A DNA stretch of 64,000 bases, taken from NCBI GenBank assembly GCA_001730095.1, contig MDLF01000067.1, positions 1 through 64,000 of the forward strand. Direction: 5' to 3'. Positions 8,244 to 17,265 of this stretch are shown one piece after another. The stretch is from Rhodobacteraceae bacterium (ex Bugula neritina AB1). Its GTDB lineage: Bacteria; Pseudomonadota; Alphaproteobacteria; Rhodobacterales; Rhodobacteraceae. The notes below the pieces were generated by a model. It searched no databases. It saw only the letters and a program-made list of their open reading frames with translations, and was not told where the DNA came from. Within the stretch, counting starts at the first letter, position 1; each line of letters starts with the position of its first letter. A program made the position numbers and the translations under genes.

Positions 8244-8576
8244 ATGATCCGGGCTTTCCGCAACCTGATCGAACGGCAGCTTGCCAAGGCGCAGGTCGAG
8301 GGCCAGCTGCAGGGGCTGGAGGGCGCAGGCAAGCCCCTGCCCGACCGCAGCAGCGAAACACATGTGGACGCCGGGCTGGCGGCAGGCCTGCGGATCATGG
8401 CGCAGGCAGGCGTGGTGCCACAGGAGTTTACACTGAAGGAACAACTGGCTGAGGCGCGCCGCAATTACACCGGATTGACGGTTCCCGGGCAGCGCAAGGC
8501 GGCAATGGCGCGGATCTCGGATCTGGAAATGCGCTACAACATGGCGCGGGATGCGCGGAAATCCTTCTTCCGTTAG
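8244..8576 (+). CDS. DUF1992 (DnaJC28-like conserved domain) protein
   Basis: 110 residues matching the DUF1992 / DnaJ-homologue-subfamily-C-member-28 conserved domain: an N-terminal helix IRAFRNLIERQLAKAQVEG, then GAGKPLPDRSS, then LRIMAQAGVVPQEF. No J domain is present; the bacterial versions consist of this domain alone and have no established role. It ends 80 bases before the aldolase gene and reads the same way, but no shared function is known. Confidence 0.8.
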   Translation: MIRAFRNLIERQLAKAQVEGQLQGLEGAGKPLPDRSSETHVDAGLAAGLRIMAQAGVVPQEFTLKEQLAEARRNYTGLTVPGQRKAAMARISDLEMRYNMARDARKSFFR

Positions 8577-8656
8577 CGCAACACCCCGTTGTCTCCTGCG
8601 GGATTCGCGCTATAGACAGCCCCAAGACAGACCATTCCAAAGAAGAGTGACGCATT

Positions 8657-9559
8657 ATGGCAAAAGACGCTTCTGTGCAGCAGGCACAACTCGACCGCAT
8701 CGCCTCCGGCAAAGGCTTCATCGCTGCGCTGGACCAGTCGGGTGGCTCCACCCCAAAGGCGCTGGCGCTTTATGGCGTGACCGAAGACGCTTATTCCGGC
8801 GACGAGGAGATGTTCGCCGAAATCCACAAAATGCGCACCCGGATCATCACTTCGCCGAGTTTCACCCAGGAGCGTATCCTGGGCGCGATCCTGTTCGAGA
8901 AAACCATGGACGGCGAAATCGAAGGCAAGCCGACCGCGGATTTCCTGTGGGACAGCTGTGGCGTGGTGCCGTTTCTGAAGGTGGACAAGGGTCTGGCCGA
9001 TGAAGCCAACGGCGTGCAGATGATGAAGCCGATGCCGGAGCTGGGCGCGCTGCTGGCGCGCGCGGGCGACAAAGGCATTTTCGGCACCAAGATGCGTTCG
9101 GTCGTCAAGGACGCCAATGCAGCAGGCATCAAGGCGGTTGTGGCCCAGCAGTTCGACGTGGGCCAGCAGATCGTTGCGGCCGGCCTGGTGCCGATCATCG
9201 AGCCGGAAGTGGACATCAACTCTGCCACCAAAGCCGAGGCCGAAGAGATCCTGAAGGCGGAAATCAAGGCGCAGCTGGACGCTTTGCCGGCGGACGCCAA
9301 AGTGGCGCTGAAGCTGACCATCCCGAGCCAGGCGGGCCTCTATGATGATCTGGCCGACCACGCCAATGTTGTGCGTGTTGTGGCATTGTCCGGCGGCTAC
9401 ACCACCGATGACGCCTGCGCACGCCTGTCGCAGAACGCCAAGATGATCGCTTCTTTCAGCCGCGCGCTGACCGAAGGCTTGAACGTATCGATGTCCGCTG
9501 CGGAATATGATGCCGCCCTGGGCGCCAATATCACCAAGATCTACGACGCCTCGCTGTAA
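8657..9559 (+). CDS. fda: class I fructose-bisphosphate aldolase
   Basis: 300 residues of the bacterial class I aldolase family, cleaving fructose-1,6-bisphosphate to glyceraldehyde-3-phosphate and dihydroxyacetone phosphate through a Schiff base. Visible motifs are [14 protein letters not shown] (substrate-binding), [21 protein letters not shown] and [10 protein letters not shown], in which Lys219 is the probable Schiff-base lysine. Metal ligands of class II aldolases are absent. Cytoplasmic, glycolysis/gluconeogenesis. It is a single-gene unit closed by a strong terminator. The product name is secure; the symbol varies (fda/fbaB) between genomes. Confidence 0.93.
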   Translation: MAKDASVQQAQLDRIASGKGFIAALDQSGGSTPKALALYGVTEDAYSGDEEMFAEIHKMRTRIITSPSFTQERILGAILFEKTMDGEIEGKPTADFLWDSCGVVPFLKVDKGLADEANGVQMMKPMPELGALLARAGDKGIFGTKMRSVVKDANAAGIKAVVAQQFDVGQQIVAAGLVPIIEPEVDINSATKAEAEEILKAEIKAQLDALPADAKVALKLTIPSQAGLYDDLADHANVVRVVALSGGYTTDDACARLSQNAKMIASFSRALTEGLNVSMSAAEYDAALGANITKIYDASL

Positions 9560-9584
9560 GATTTCCGGACCCCGGAAACGAAGA

Positions 9585-9609
9585 GGCCGCGCATCTGCGC
9601 GGCCTTTTT
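9585..9609 (+). terminator. intrinsic terminator after the aldolase gene
   Basis: A perfect 9-bp stem (GGCCGCGCA / TGCGCGGCC) with a 2-base loop followed by five T residues, 25 bases after the aldolase stop. Confidence 0.9.
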
Positions 9610-9617
9610 CGTTGAGG

Positions 9618-9893
9618 TCAATACCCGTTCCGCCCGGCACAGCAGACGGCCAGCACCAGACCGGCGCCGCTGAGAAACGGCAGCCAGAAAAACCGCAGCG
9701 CAGTGAGGGTGAACCAGCCTGGCTGGTCTTCGGGCGCCTGACCCGCACCGCCGAGCCAGACCCAGAAGACCAATGCGGAGGCCGAGATCAGCACCCCGCA
9801 TATGGCCAGCAGCCAGCGGACTGTGCTAGGCATCCGGCCTTCGGGCGGATAGGGGCGCTCTGCTGCCCGGCTGGCGGCAAGCCATCCGCTCAC
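9618..9893 (-). CDS. small two-helix membrane protein
   Basis: 91 residues with a hydrophilic N terminus, one membrane helix at about 27-48 (WLLAICGVLISASALVFWVW) and a second near 62-85. It starts with GTG and overlaps the preceding gene's stop (GTGA), so it is probably co-translated with it. No family is recognised. Confidence 0.55.
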   Translation of the reverse strand: MSGWLAASRAAERPYPPEGRMPSTVRWLLAICGVLISASALVFWVWLGGAGQAPEDQPGWFTLTALRFFWLPFLSGAGLVLAVCCAGRNGY

Positions 9894-10096
9894 GCCGCTT
9901 CGGTCAGCGATGGGCGCAGGCCGGTGCAGCTGACGGTGTTTTCATTGACCGCCAGATACTGCTGCGCCGCCTCCCGGTCGCCAAAACTGAGCGCCTCGTC
10001 ATAAAAATAGGTGATCCGGTCCCCGGTCCGGGACAAGAGGGCGCCGCTTTCAAACGAGATAAACCATTTCTTCTGCACCAGTTGCATCAGCCTCAC
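9890..10096 (-). CDS. small conserved-looking hypothetical protein
   Basis: 68 residues, soluble, with a compact alternating pattern (KKWFISFESGALLSRTGDRI ... YFYDEALSFGDREAA) but no recognised domain. An AGGAGTGAG Shine-Dalgarno precedes the ATG closely. It is the first gene of a two-gene unit with the membrane protein that overlaps its stop. The function is unknown. Confidence 0.6.
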   Translation of the reverse strand: MRLMQLVQKKWFISFESGALLSRTGDRITYFYDEALSFGDREAAQQYLAVNENTVSCTGLRPSLTEAA

Positions 10097-10497
10097 TCCT
10101 TTCTGAAGCCCGGCAGTGGCCCCTGACCACCACCGGTTCTATTGCAGTTTTCCAGGCCGCTCCCTGCCGTCCGGCGACCCGTGCTGGTCCGTCGACTGCA
10201 GATTTCCAGAGACTGGGTTGGTCACTTTCGCGCCCTGTTGAAGGCAGAATTCGCCCGCAGATGTTACCAATAGGTTAACGGGAATTGGCGTTGATTTTAC
10301 GCGGCATTTTCCCGCCGGCGGGCGGCGGTTTCCCGCCTGCATGAGCGGATTTACGGACAATTTGGCGAAATTCCGCTGTTGCAGTCTCCAAAGAAGTTTC
10401 CGGAGTGCGAACCGCTGCTTGGCCCGCCGCCGACGGAGCCGTGCGGCAGGCAGCGGGCATGGGTATTTTTGACCAGAAAGAAGCCGGAGGGCGCGGG
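10097..10497. other. 400-base gap, no gene seen
   Basis: Open frames here are short or are extensions of shadows from neighbouring genes. GC palindromes occur (for example CCCGCCGGCGGG near 10310), and one AT-richer stretch around 10265-10300 may hold a promoter for the small-protein pair. No RNA motif was recognised. Confidence 0.4.
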
Positions 10498-11283
10498 TCA
10501 ACCGAAATCGGGCGGGCGTTTTTGCAGCCCTGCTGCCACGGCCTCGATCTGGTCGGGCTTGCCGATCAGGTCCAGCTGTTCGGCGCTTTCGCGCAGCAGC
10601 ACATCCGCCTGCGAGGCGCCGCTTTCGACATAGGCAATCAGCCGTTTGGCGGCCCGCACGGCAGCGGGGCTTTTGCTTGCGATGTCCAGCGCCAGCTCCT
10701 GTGCGCGGCTGAGCGGGCCGGGAGTCAGCTCTGTCACCAGCCCCCAGTCCAGCGCCTGCGCCGCGTCGACCTTCTCGGCTGTGTAGGTCAGGCGGCGCAG
10801 CACGTCTGAGCGCAGCAGGTGCGGCAGAAGCGCCATGCCGCCCATATCGGGGATGAGTCCCCATTTCATTTCCATCACCGACAGCTGTGCCTCTGGGTGG
10901 GCGATGCGGATGTCAGCGCCCAGTGCGATCTGCAGCCCGCCGCCGAAACAGGCGCCGTGAATGGCCGCGATCACCGGCATGGGCAACCGGCGCCAGATCA
11001 TCGCCACCTCCTGAAAGGCATTGGCGTCCGTGTGGGTGCGTTCCATGATCAGGGAGCTGAGGTCGCGCTGCGCAAAACCCGCCAGTGCCGCCATGTCGAG
11101 ACCCGCGCAGAAGCTTTTTCCGGCGCCCGACAGCACCACCGCGCGGGCGTCTGATGTGGCCACCTCCTGCCCCGCGGCGATGATGGCTTCGATCATCTCC
11201 TCGTCCAGGGCGTTGTGCTTGTCCGGGCGGGCAAGCGTAACATAGGCAATGTGGTCCTTGTAGCCGATGGTGACTTTCTTCAT
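10498..11283 (-). CDS. crotonase / enoyl-CoA hydratase-isomerase family protein
   Basis: 261 residues of the crotonase superfamily, acting on acyl-CoA thioesters. The oxyanion-hole segments are SFCAGLDM (about 57-64) and HGACFGGGLQIALGAD (about 108-123); the second carboxylate site is in MEMKWGLIPDMGG. At the position of the first catalytic glutamate of true enoyl-CoA hydratases (GGGxE) it has Gln, so simple hydration is doubtful and an isomerase, hydrolase or decarboxylase role is possible. It is convergent with nothing obvious and starts close to the 3' end of the strictosidine-synthase-like gene (73 bases away, same strand). Confidence 0.85.
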   Translation of the reverse strand: MKKVTIGYKDHIAYVTLARPDKHNALDEEMIEAIIAAGQEVATSDARAVVLSGAGKSFCAGLDMAALAGFAQRDLSSLIMERTHTDANAFQEVAMIWRRLPMPVIAAIHGACFGGGLQIALGADIRIAHPEAQLSVMEMKWGLIPDMGGMALLPHLLRSDVLRRLTYTAEKVDAAQALDWGLVTELTPGPLSRAQELALDIASKSPAAVRAAKRLIAYVESGASQADVLLRESAEQLDLIGKPDQIEAVAAGLQKRPPDFG

Positions 11284-11355
11284 GGCTGCTCTTCCTCAAT
11301 CCGGTTTGCGCTCAGCGTGCCCCGGGCGCGGCGGAGATGCCAGCCCTACCTGAAG

Positions 11356-12420
11356 TCAGGGCTGCAGCGGCATCCGGGCGAACCAGGGCGAGTCGAGGGT
11401 CATGACATAGAGTTGCCCATCCATCACCTTGCCGCCGGTGGTAACGCCGAGGCGCCCGTCCGGGTCCTGCAGGCTGCGCAGGATGTTGCCCTGCCCGTCG
11501 ATCTGGATCAGCATGCCGCGGTGGATCGGCGCCGGGCGCACCAGCGGGCCGAGGCGCCAGATGATTTTCCGCACAGCCGGGTACGGCATCAGTTTCTCTG
11601 AGGGCACCCGCGGGCTGGCGAAGGCGAGCCAATAGGTGCCGTCGCCCTGGGCCTCCAGATTGTCCGGATAGCCGGGGAGATTGTCGAGGAACACCTCCTG
11701 CTGGCCTGCACGGTCGCCCTTGAGCCAGAGCCGGTGAACGCGGGCGCGACCGGTTTCGTTGATCAGCAGGAATTCCTCATCCGGCGACAGGGCAACGCCA
11801 TTGGTATAGACAAAGCCGGTGGCGATTTTTTCCGCCGTGCCGTCCGGATGGATACGGGCCACATAACCGGTGTTTGACTGTTCCCAGATAGTCAGGATCG
11901 AAGTCGGCTTGGTTCCGCCCATGGTTTCCGGGTCGAACCGGTCTGAGGAGTTGGAGAAATAGATGGTGCCGTCCTGTGCCACATCCAGCTGGTTTGCATA
12001 GATGATCGGCGCGCCTTCGAGGGTTTCCGCCACCGGTTCCAGCGTGCCGGGGCCGGTCCAGCGCAGAATGCCGCGGAAACTGTCGGCGATGTAAAGCGCC
12101 CCGTCCGGGCCAGCCTTGAGCCCCAGCGGGCGGCCGCCGAGGCGGTCAGCCAGCACCGGCTCCTCCCCGTCGATACGGTAGAGGCTGCCGGACAGGCTGG
12201 TGGTGTAGATGGCGCCATCCGGGGTTCGGGCGATGTCCTCTGGCCCCAGTTCGCCGTCTGGCAGATGGACCAGAGCAGCCGCATCCAGCGCGTTGTTTTC
12301 TGCGTAACTGCCGGTGAAATCAGGCGCTGCGGGCGGATCATATGCGATGGGATCAACCGGCACCGGCCAGAACAGGATGTAGCCAAGGGCGACGGTCAGC
12401 AGGGCCAGGGCAATGCGCAT
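11356..12420 (-). CDS. SMP-30 / strictosidine-synthase-like beta-propeller protein
   Basis: 354 residues starting MRIALALLTVALGYILFWPV, a signal anchor or uncleaved signal peptide, followed by a six-bladed beta-propeller with repeated units such as ARTPDGAIYTT, KAGPDGALYIAD, VAQDGTIYFS and FVYTNGVALSPDEEFLLINET. The last two motifs match the strictosidine synthase-like (SSL) group, whose bacterial members are mostly lactonases or arylesterase-like and calcium-dependent. It is probably periplasmic or membrane-tethered. The ATG at 12420 is chosen because it begins the signal anchor; the open frame continues upstream into the region antisense to the next gene. Confidence 0.83.
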   Translation of the reverse strand: MRIALALLTVALGYILFWPVPVDPIAYDPPAAPDFTGSYAENNALDAAALVHLPDGELGPEDIARTPDGAIYTTSLSGSLYRIDGEEPVLADRLGGRPLGLKAGPDGALYIADSFRGILRWTGPGTLEPVAETLEGAPIIYANQLDVAQDGTIYFSNSSDRFDPETMGGTKPTSILTIWEQSNTGYVARIHPDGTAEKIATGFVYTNGVALSPDEEFLLINETGRARVHRLWLKGDRAGQQEVFLDNLPGYPDNLEAQGDGTYWLAFASPRVPSEKLMPYPAVRKIIWRLGPLVRPAPIHRGMLIQIDGQGNILRSLQDPDGRLGVTTGGKVMDGQLYVMTLDSPWFARMPLQP

Positions 12421-12514
12421 GAAGGAATTCCTTTGAAATCTGCGCGCAGGTTGCGCCGGCCGGAGCGGCAACGCAAGCCTTGCCCGGTGTGCTTGCATAG
12501 GCTTATCTGCGGCA

Positions 12515-13624
12515 ATGACTGGTCCCCGATATACCCCGCTTGCACATTCCCTGCCTGCCACCGTGCCGTTTGTCGGCCCCGAGACACAGGAGCGTGCCCG
12601 TGGCCAGGGTTTTGCCGCGCGGCTGGGGGCAAATGAGAACATCTTTGGCCCCTCGCCCAAGGCACTGGCGGCGATGGCACAGGCCGCAGCAGAGATCTGG
12701 AAATACGGCGATCCGGAAAGCCATGATCTGCGCCATGCCTTGGCGGCGCATCACGGTATCAGCCCAGCGCATATCATTGTCGGCGAAGGCATCGACGGGC
12801 TGCTGGGCTATCTGGTGCGCCTGCTGGTGGGCGCGGGCGATGCGGTGGTGACCTCGCTGGGGGCCTATCCGACCTTCAACTATCATGTGGCGGGGTTTGG
12901 CGGGGTGATCCACAGGGTACCCTACAAGGATGACCGCGAGGATTTTGAGGCGCTGTTTGCCAAGGCGGCGGACGTGGATGCCAAGATCGTCTATCTGGCC
13001 AATCCGGATAATCCGATGGGAAGCTGGCACAAGGGGGCGGATATCGCGGCGGCGCTGGACCGGCTGCCTGCGGGCTGCCTCTTGCTGCTGGATGAGGCCT
13101 ATGTGGAATGCGCGCCGCAAGGCACTGCGGCGCCAGTGAGTGCGGATGACATGCGGGTGATCCGCATGCGGACCTTCTCCAAGGCTTATGCGATGGCGGG
13201 GGCGCGGGTGGGCTATGCCATCACCCACCCGGAGCTGATCGCCGCCTTCAACAAGGTGCGCAATCATTTTGGTATGAACCGGGCCGCGCAGGCAGGCGCG
13301 CTGGCGGCGCTGCAGGATCAGGCGTGGCTGGCGGAGGTGCTGGCGCAGATTGAAGCGGCGCGGGTGCGGATTGCTGAGATTGCAGTGGAGAACGGGCTGA
13401 CCGCCCTGCCCTCAGCGACCAATTTCGTGGCCATTGACTGCGGACAGGACGGACGTTTTGCCAAGGCTGTGCTGGACGGGCTGGTGGATCAGGGGATCTT
13501 TGTGCGGATGCCCTTTGCCGATCCGCAAAACCGCTGCATAAGGGTGAGCTGCGGGCCTGCGAGGGAGCTCAATGCCTTTGCTGCGGCGCTGCCCCAGGCG
13601 CTGGCGACAGCACGCGCCGGCTGA
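12515..13624 (+). CDS. class I/II aminotransferase, histidinol-phosphate aminotransferase-like
   Basis: 369 residues of fold-type I PLP enzymes. It has the N-terminal RLGANENIFGPSPKAL segment typical of HisC relatives, the PLP-contact region VYLANPDNPMGSW, the LLLLDEAYVEC aspartate/tyrosine pair and the Schiff-base lysine in RTFSKAYAMAGARVGYA. Many alphaproteobacteria carry a main hisC plus paralogues like this one, used for aromatic or other amino acids, so the substrate is left open. It is divergent from the SSL gene with about 95 bases between starts. Confidence 0.87.
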   Translation: MTGPRYTPLAHSLPATVPFVGPETQERARGQGFAARLGANENIFGPSPKALAAMAQAAAEIWKYGDPESHDLRHALAAHHGISPAHIIVGEGIDGLLGYLVRLLVGAGDAVVTSLGAYPTFNYHVAGFGGVIHRVPYKDDREDFEALFAKAADVDAKIVYLANPDNPMGSWHKGADIAAALDRLPAGCLLLLDEAYVECAPQGTAAPVSADDMRVIRMRTFSKAYAMAGARVGYAITHPELIAAFNKVRNHFGMNRAAQAGALAALQDQAWLAEVLAQIEAARVRIAEIAVENGLTALPSATNFVAIDCGQDGRFAKAVLDGLVDQGIFVRMPFADPQNRCIRVSCGPARELNAFAAALPQALATARAG

Positions 13625-13714
13625 TTTCTGCCGGCAGCCTGTTGATCGCGCCGGTTTTACCGGACATTCACCCCTCCCGGCCTACTATCGAAGGATCTCA
13701 CCGGGAGAATTGTC

Positions 13715-13909
13715 ATGCGGGACCCTGAACTGCCGGACGCCATGCCGGATTTCTTTACCGCCGCGATCATGTTTGTCGGCATCAACCTGATGTGGATCTT
13801 CTTTGTTGTCTGGGTGCTGTACGGTCTGGTGCCGGTTCTGGTGCTGGCTGTGCTGATCAACCACTTCATCACCCGGCTGGAGATCAGGCTGAACTCGCAA
13901 AAAGCGTAG
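13715..13909 (+). CDS. small single-pass/hairpin membrane protein
   Basis: 64 residues: an acidic start (MRDPELPDAMPD), a long hydrophobic stretch from about 14 to 50 that could form two short helices, and a basic tail ending NSQKA. A GGGAGA Shine-Dalgarno lies 9 bases before the ATG, and the reading frame has the codon bias of the neighbours. No family is recognised. Confidence 0.65.
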   Translation: MRDPELPDAMPDFFTAAIMFVGINLMWIFFVVWVLYGLVPVLVLAVLINHFITRLEIRLNSQKA

Positions 13910-13940
13910 ACACTGCCGCCGACGACCTGGCCCAAGCCTG

Positions 13941-15149
13941 CTAGCGGCCTGCCAGCACCTTTGTGGCGGCCTCCAGCGCACCACCCCCATGCGGGATGTC
14001 CAGCGCGGTGAGGCCGGCTTCAATGCCGCCCAAAAGACCCATCACCATTTGTCCGTTCACATGGCCCATATGGCCAAGCCGGAAGTATCCGTGCCAGTCC
14101 GGGCTGCCCGATGGCGCCATGCCAAGGCCGATGCCCAGCGTAAGCCCCATATTCTGCTCGACCCAGCTGCGCAGGCGGGTGCCGTCCGGTGCGCCGATGT
14201 CCAGAGCCGTCACCGCGTGGGAGCGTATGGGCCGGTCCGCCACGTTCATCCGCAGCGGGCCGTCTGCCCCCCAGGCTTCACAGGCGGCCCAGATGGTTTC
14301 CGCCAGATGAACATGGCGGTTCCAGGTATTCTCAATGCCTTCGCCATGGATCATGTCCAGCGCCGCGCGCAGGCCATAAAGATGGTGAGTGGGCGCAGTG
14401 CCGCCGAAATACTGGTAGAATTCCTGCGGGTTGGCGCGCGGCTCCCAGTCCCAGTAACGGCTGACGCGCGGCAGTGCGCGCCGCGCCGCGGCGGCTTTGT
14501 CATTGAAAAACACAAAGCTGATGCCCGGCGGCATCATCAGCCCCTTCTGGCTGGCGCTGACCATGACATCGACGCCCCAGGTGTCCATCTCGAACCGTTC
14601 ACATCCCAGCGACGCGATGCAATCCACCATCAGCAGCGCCGGGTGGCCGGCCTCATCCAGCAGGCGGCGCAGGCCTGCGATGTCATTCCGGATGGAGCTG
14701 GAGGTGTCTACATGCACGCCCAGAACCGCCTTGATGCGATGCGCGGTGTCGGCGGCCAGAGCCTCAGCGACCCTTGCCATGTCCCAGGGGGCGCTGGTGC
14801 CGAAGTCGAGAACCTTGGTCTCAATCCCCAGACCCTGGGCCATTTCCGACCAGCCAATGGCAAACTGCCCCGAGGAGGGCACCAGCACCAGATCGCCGGG
14901 CTGCAGGGTGTTTTGCAGTGCCGCCTCCCAGGCGCCGTGACCGTTGGAGATGTAGATGGCGGCGTGGTGATCTGTGCGCGCCACCCGGCGCAGGTCCGGA
15001 ATGAGACCTGCGGTCATCTCGACCAGCGCGCCCGCATAAATATTGGGAGACGGGCGGTGCATTGCCTGCAGCACCTGATCGGGGACCACCGACGGGCCTG
15101 GTATGGCCAGATACTGACGCCCGGTCGCTACGTTCACTGATCCGCTCAT
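13941..15149 (-). CDS. class V aminotransferase, serine-glyoxylate / alanine-glyoxylate type
   Basis: 402 residues of the class V PLP aminotransferase group, closest by eye to serine-glyoxylate aminotransferase, which moves the amino group from serine to glyoxylate to give hydroxypyruvate and glycine (serine cycle, photorespiration-like salvage). Diagnostic segments are IPGPSVVPDQVLQAMHRPS, SNGHGAWEAALQN, VDCIASLGCERFEMD (PLP aspartate) and VSASQKGLMMPPG with the Schiff-base lysine. Length is normal. It is monocistronic and divergent from the ABC exporter. Without the rest of the serine cycle in view, the physiological substrate pair remains an inference. Confidence 0.87.
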   Translation of the reverse strand: MSGSVNVATGRQYLAIPGPSVVPDQVLQAMHRPSPNIYAGALVEMTAGLIPDLRRVARTDHHAAIYISNGHGAWEAALQNTLQPGDLVLVPSSGQFAIGWSEMAQGLGIETKVLDFGTSAPWDMARVAEALAADTAHRIKAVLGVHVDTSSSIRNDIAGLRRLLDEAGHPALLMVDCIASLGCERFEMDTWGVDVMVSASQKGLMMPPGISFVFFNDKAAAARRALPRVSRYWDWEPRANPQEFYQYFGGTAPTHHLYGLRAALDMIHGEGIENTWNRHVHLAETIWAACEAWGADGPLRMNVADRPIRSHAVTALDIGAPDGTRLRSWVEQNMGLTLGIGLGMAPSGSPDWHGYFRLGHMGHVNGQMVMGLLGGIEAGLTALDIPHGGGALEAATKVLAGR

Positions 15150-15355
15150 GTTTGATGATACCTAACTGGGCACGGCCCAAAATTTGCCGCGGTTGAACCA
15201 TAGCGGCACAGTAGCGGGACTGCCTGCGGCGTCAATTCCCGGCGACGTAAGGTCACGGCGAAGTGCTTGCGCCCTGCCGCCCACCTGCTTAAATGGCGCA
15301 GGAACGACAGGGAAAGGCCCGCAATGACACGAATTTCCTGCCGGGAAGCGCTGAC

Positions 15356-17215
15356 ATGAGCCAGAAACCACACAAGTCCTCAAAAGAACTGTTTGGCTGG
15401 CTGTGGCGCGGATATCTGCGCCATTACATCGGTCTTCTGGGCATCGCCGTGATCTTCATGCTGATTGAGGGCGCCACCATGGGCGCGCTTGGCTACATGA
15501 TGCAGCCGATGTTCGATCTGGTGTTTGTCGCAGGCAACTCCACTGCACTGGTCTGGGTCAGCCTGGCGTTTCTGGCGATCTTCACCCTGCGCGGCATCTC
15601 CAGCGTCACCCAGAAGGTGCTGCTGAGCAAGGTCTCGCAGACCTCTGCCGCGCATCTGCGCAAGGACATGCTGGCGCGGCTGATCCGCCAGGATCCGGCG
15701 TTTCACCAGCAGCACCCGCCGGGGCTGCTGCTGCAGCGGGTGCAAAGCGATGTGGGCGCAATCAATTCGGTCTGGCAGGCGGTGATCACCGGCGCAGGAC
15801 GCGATCTGGTGGCGCTGGTCGCGGTGCTGGGCGTGGCCTTCAGCATCGACTGGCGCTGGACGCTGATCCTGCTGGTCGGGGTGCCGGTCCTGCTGCTGCC
15901 GATCTCCACCATCCAGCGTTATGTGCGCAAGAAAGCGTCGCGCGCGCGTGATCTGGGCGCCGATCTGGCCACCCGGCTGGACGAGATTTTCCATGGCATC
16001 GTGCCGGTCAAGCTGAACCGGCTGGAAGATTACCAGACCCGCCGCTTTGGCGAACGCCAGGACGAATTTGTCAAATCCGAAGTAAAGGCGGCTCTGGGCA
16101 CCTCGTCCATTTCGGGGATGACCGACATCATGGCCGGGGTCGGCTTTATGGCCGTGCTGCTTTATGGCGGCAATGAGATCATCGCCGGGGAAAAGACCGT
16201 GGGCCAGTTCATGAGCTTTTTCACCTCGATCGGGTTGTCGTTTGAACCGATGCGGCGGCTGGCCAATATTTCCGGCGTATGGCAGAGCGCGGCAGCGGCG
16301 CTGGAGCGGATCAAGGAACTGCTGGATGCGCCGATCCTGCTGAGCGAACCTGCGGAGCCGAAGCCGGTGCCGGAAGGCTTGCCCGCGATCCAACTGGAAG
16401 CTGTCGAGCTGAGCTACGGAGAGGCAAAGATCCTGCACGGGTTGAACCTGGTGGCTGAGGCCGGCCAGACCACCGCGCTGGTGGGGGCATCAGGGGCGGG
16501 CAAGTCGACGATCTTTAACCTGCTGACACGAATGGTGGACCCGCAGGGCGGTGCCGTCAGCGTCGGCGGGGTCGAGGTGCAGGATCTGAACACTGCCGAT
16601 CTGCGCGGACTGTTTTCCGTCGTGACACAGGAAGCGCTGCTGTTTGACGAGACCCTGCGCGAGAACATCGTTCTGGGGCGCACCGATGTCAGCGATGAGG
16701 AGCTGCAGGCCGCGCTTGATGCCTCACATGTGGCGGACTTCCTGCCCAAGCTGGAACATGGTCTGGAAACACGGGTCGGGCCGCGCGGCTCGGCGCTGTC
16801 GGGCGGTCAGAGGCAGCGGGTGGTGATTGCCCGCGCCCTGCTGCGCAACACTCCGGTTCTGTTGCTGGACGAGGCGACGTCGGCATTGGATGCGCAGTCG
16901 GAAAAAGTGGTGCAGCAGGCGCTGGACAAACTGGCCGGCGGGCGCACCACGCTGGTGATTGCGCACAGGCTGTCGACGGTCCGCAATGCGGATAAGATCG
17001 TGGTCATGGATCGTGGTCGGGTGGTGGACCAGGGCAGCCACGGTGAATTGCTGGAGCGCGGCGGCATCTATGCCGATCTCTACCGGCTGCAGTTCCAGGA
17101 CGGCAAGACCGTGGTGGACAACGCCGGGGTGGCGGCGCAGGTGCCCGAAAACATCCGCGGCAGCGACGCCGAGGCCGGCTGGCTGCGCCGCTTTGCCCGC
17201 AAGGTGTTCGGGTAA
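15356..17215 (+). CDS. ABC exporter, MsbA-like half transporter (permease-ATPase fusion)
   Basis: 619 residues: six transmembrane helices in about 1-320 followed by an ATPase domain. ATPase motifs are Walker A GASGAGKST, signature LSGGQRQR, Walker B VLLLDEAT and the switch histidine in IAHRLST. The architecture is that of MsbA/lipid exporters, which work as homodimers in the inner membrane. The ATG at 15356 has a GGGAAG ribosome site; an open extension upstream begins within the promoter region. It is immediately followed on the opposite strand by a glycosyltransferase, hinting at envelope work, but the cargo cannot be read. Confidence 0.88.
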   Translation: MSQKPHKSSKELFGWLWRGYLRHYIGLLGIAVIFMLIEGATMGALGYMMQPMFDLVFVAGNSTALVWVSLAFLAIFTLRGISSVTQKVLLSKVSQTSAAHLRKDMLARLIRQDPAFHQQHPPGLLLQRVQSDVGAINSVWQAVITGAGRDLVALVAVLGVAFSIDWRWTLILLVGVPVLLLPISTIQRYVRKKASRARDLGADLATRLDEIFHGIVPVKLNRLEDYQTRRFGERQDEFVKSEVKAALGTSSISGMTDIMAGVGFMAVLLYGGNEIIAGEKTVGQFMSFFTSIGLSFEPMRRLANISGVWQSAAAALERIKELLDAPILLSEPAEPKPVPEGLPAIQLEAVELSYGEAKILHGLNLVAEAGQTTALVGASGAGKSTIFNLLTRMVDPQGGAVSVGGVEVQDLNTADLRGLFSVVTQEALLFDETLRENIVLGRTDVSDEELQAALDASHVADFLPKLEHGLETRVGPRGSALSGGQRQRVVIARALLRNTPVLLLDEATSALDAQSEKVVQQALDKLAGGRTTLVIAHRLSTVRNADKIVVMDRGRVVDQGSHGELLERGGIYADLYRLQFQDGKTVVDNAGVAAQVPENIRGSDAEAGWLRRFARKVFG

Positions 17216-17265
17216 ACTGTTGCACACCGAGAGCTCTGCCCGGCCAACTCGCCGAGCAGAGCTGT

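Noticed and set aside
13989-15140. 383-residue plus-strand open frame
   Set aside because: Antisense to the class V aminotransferase, no recognisable motif.
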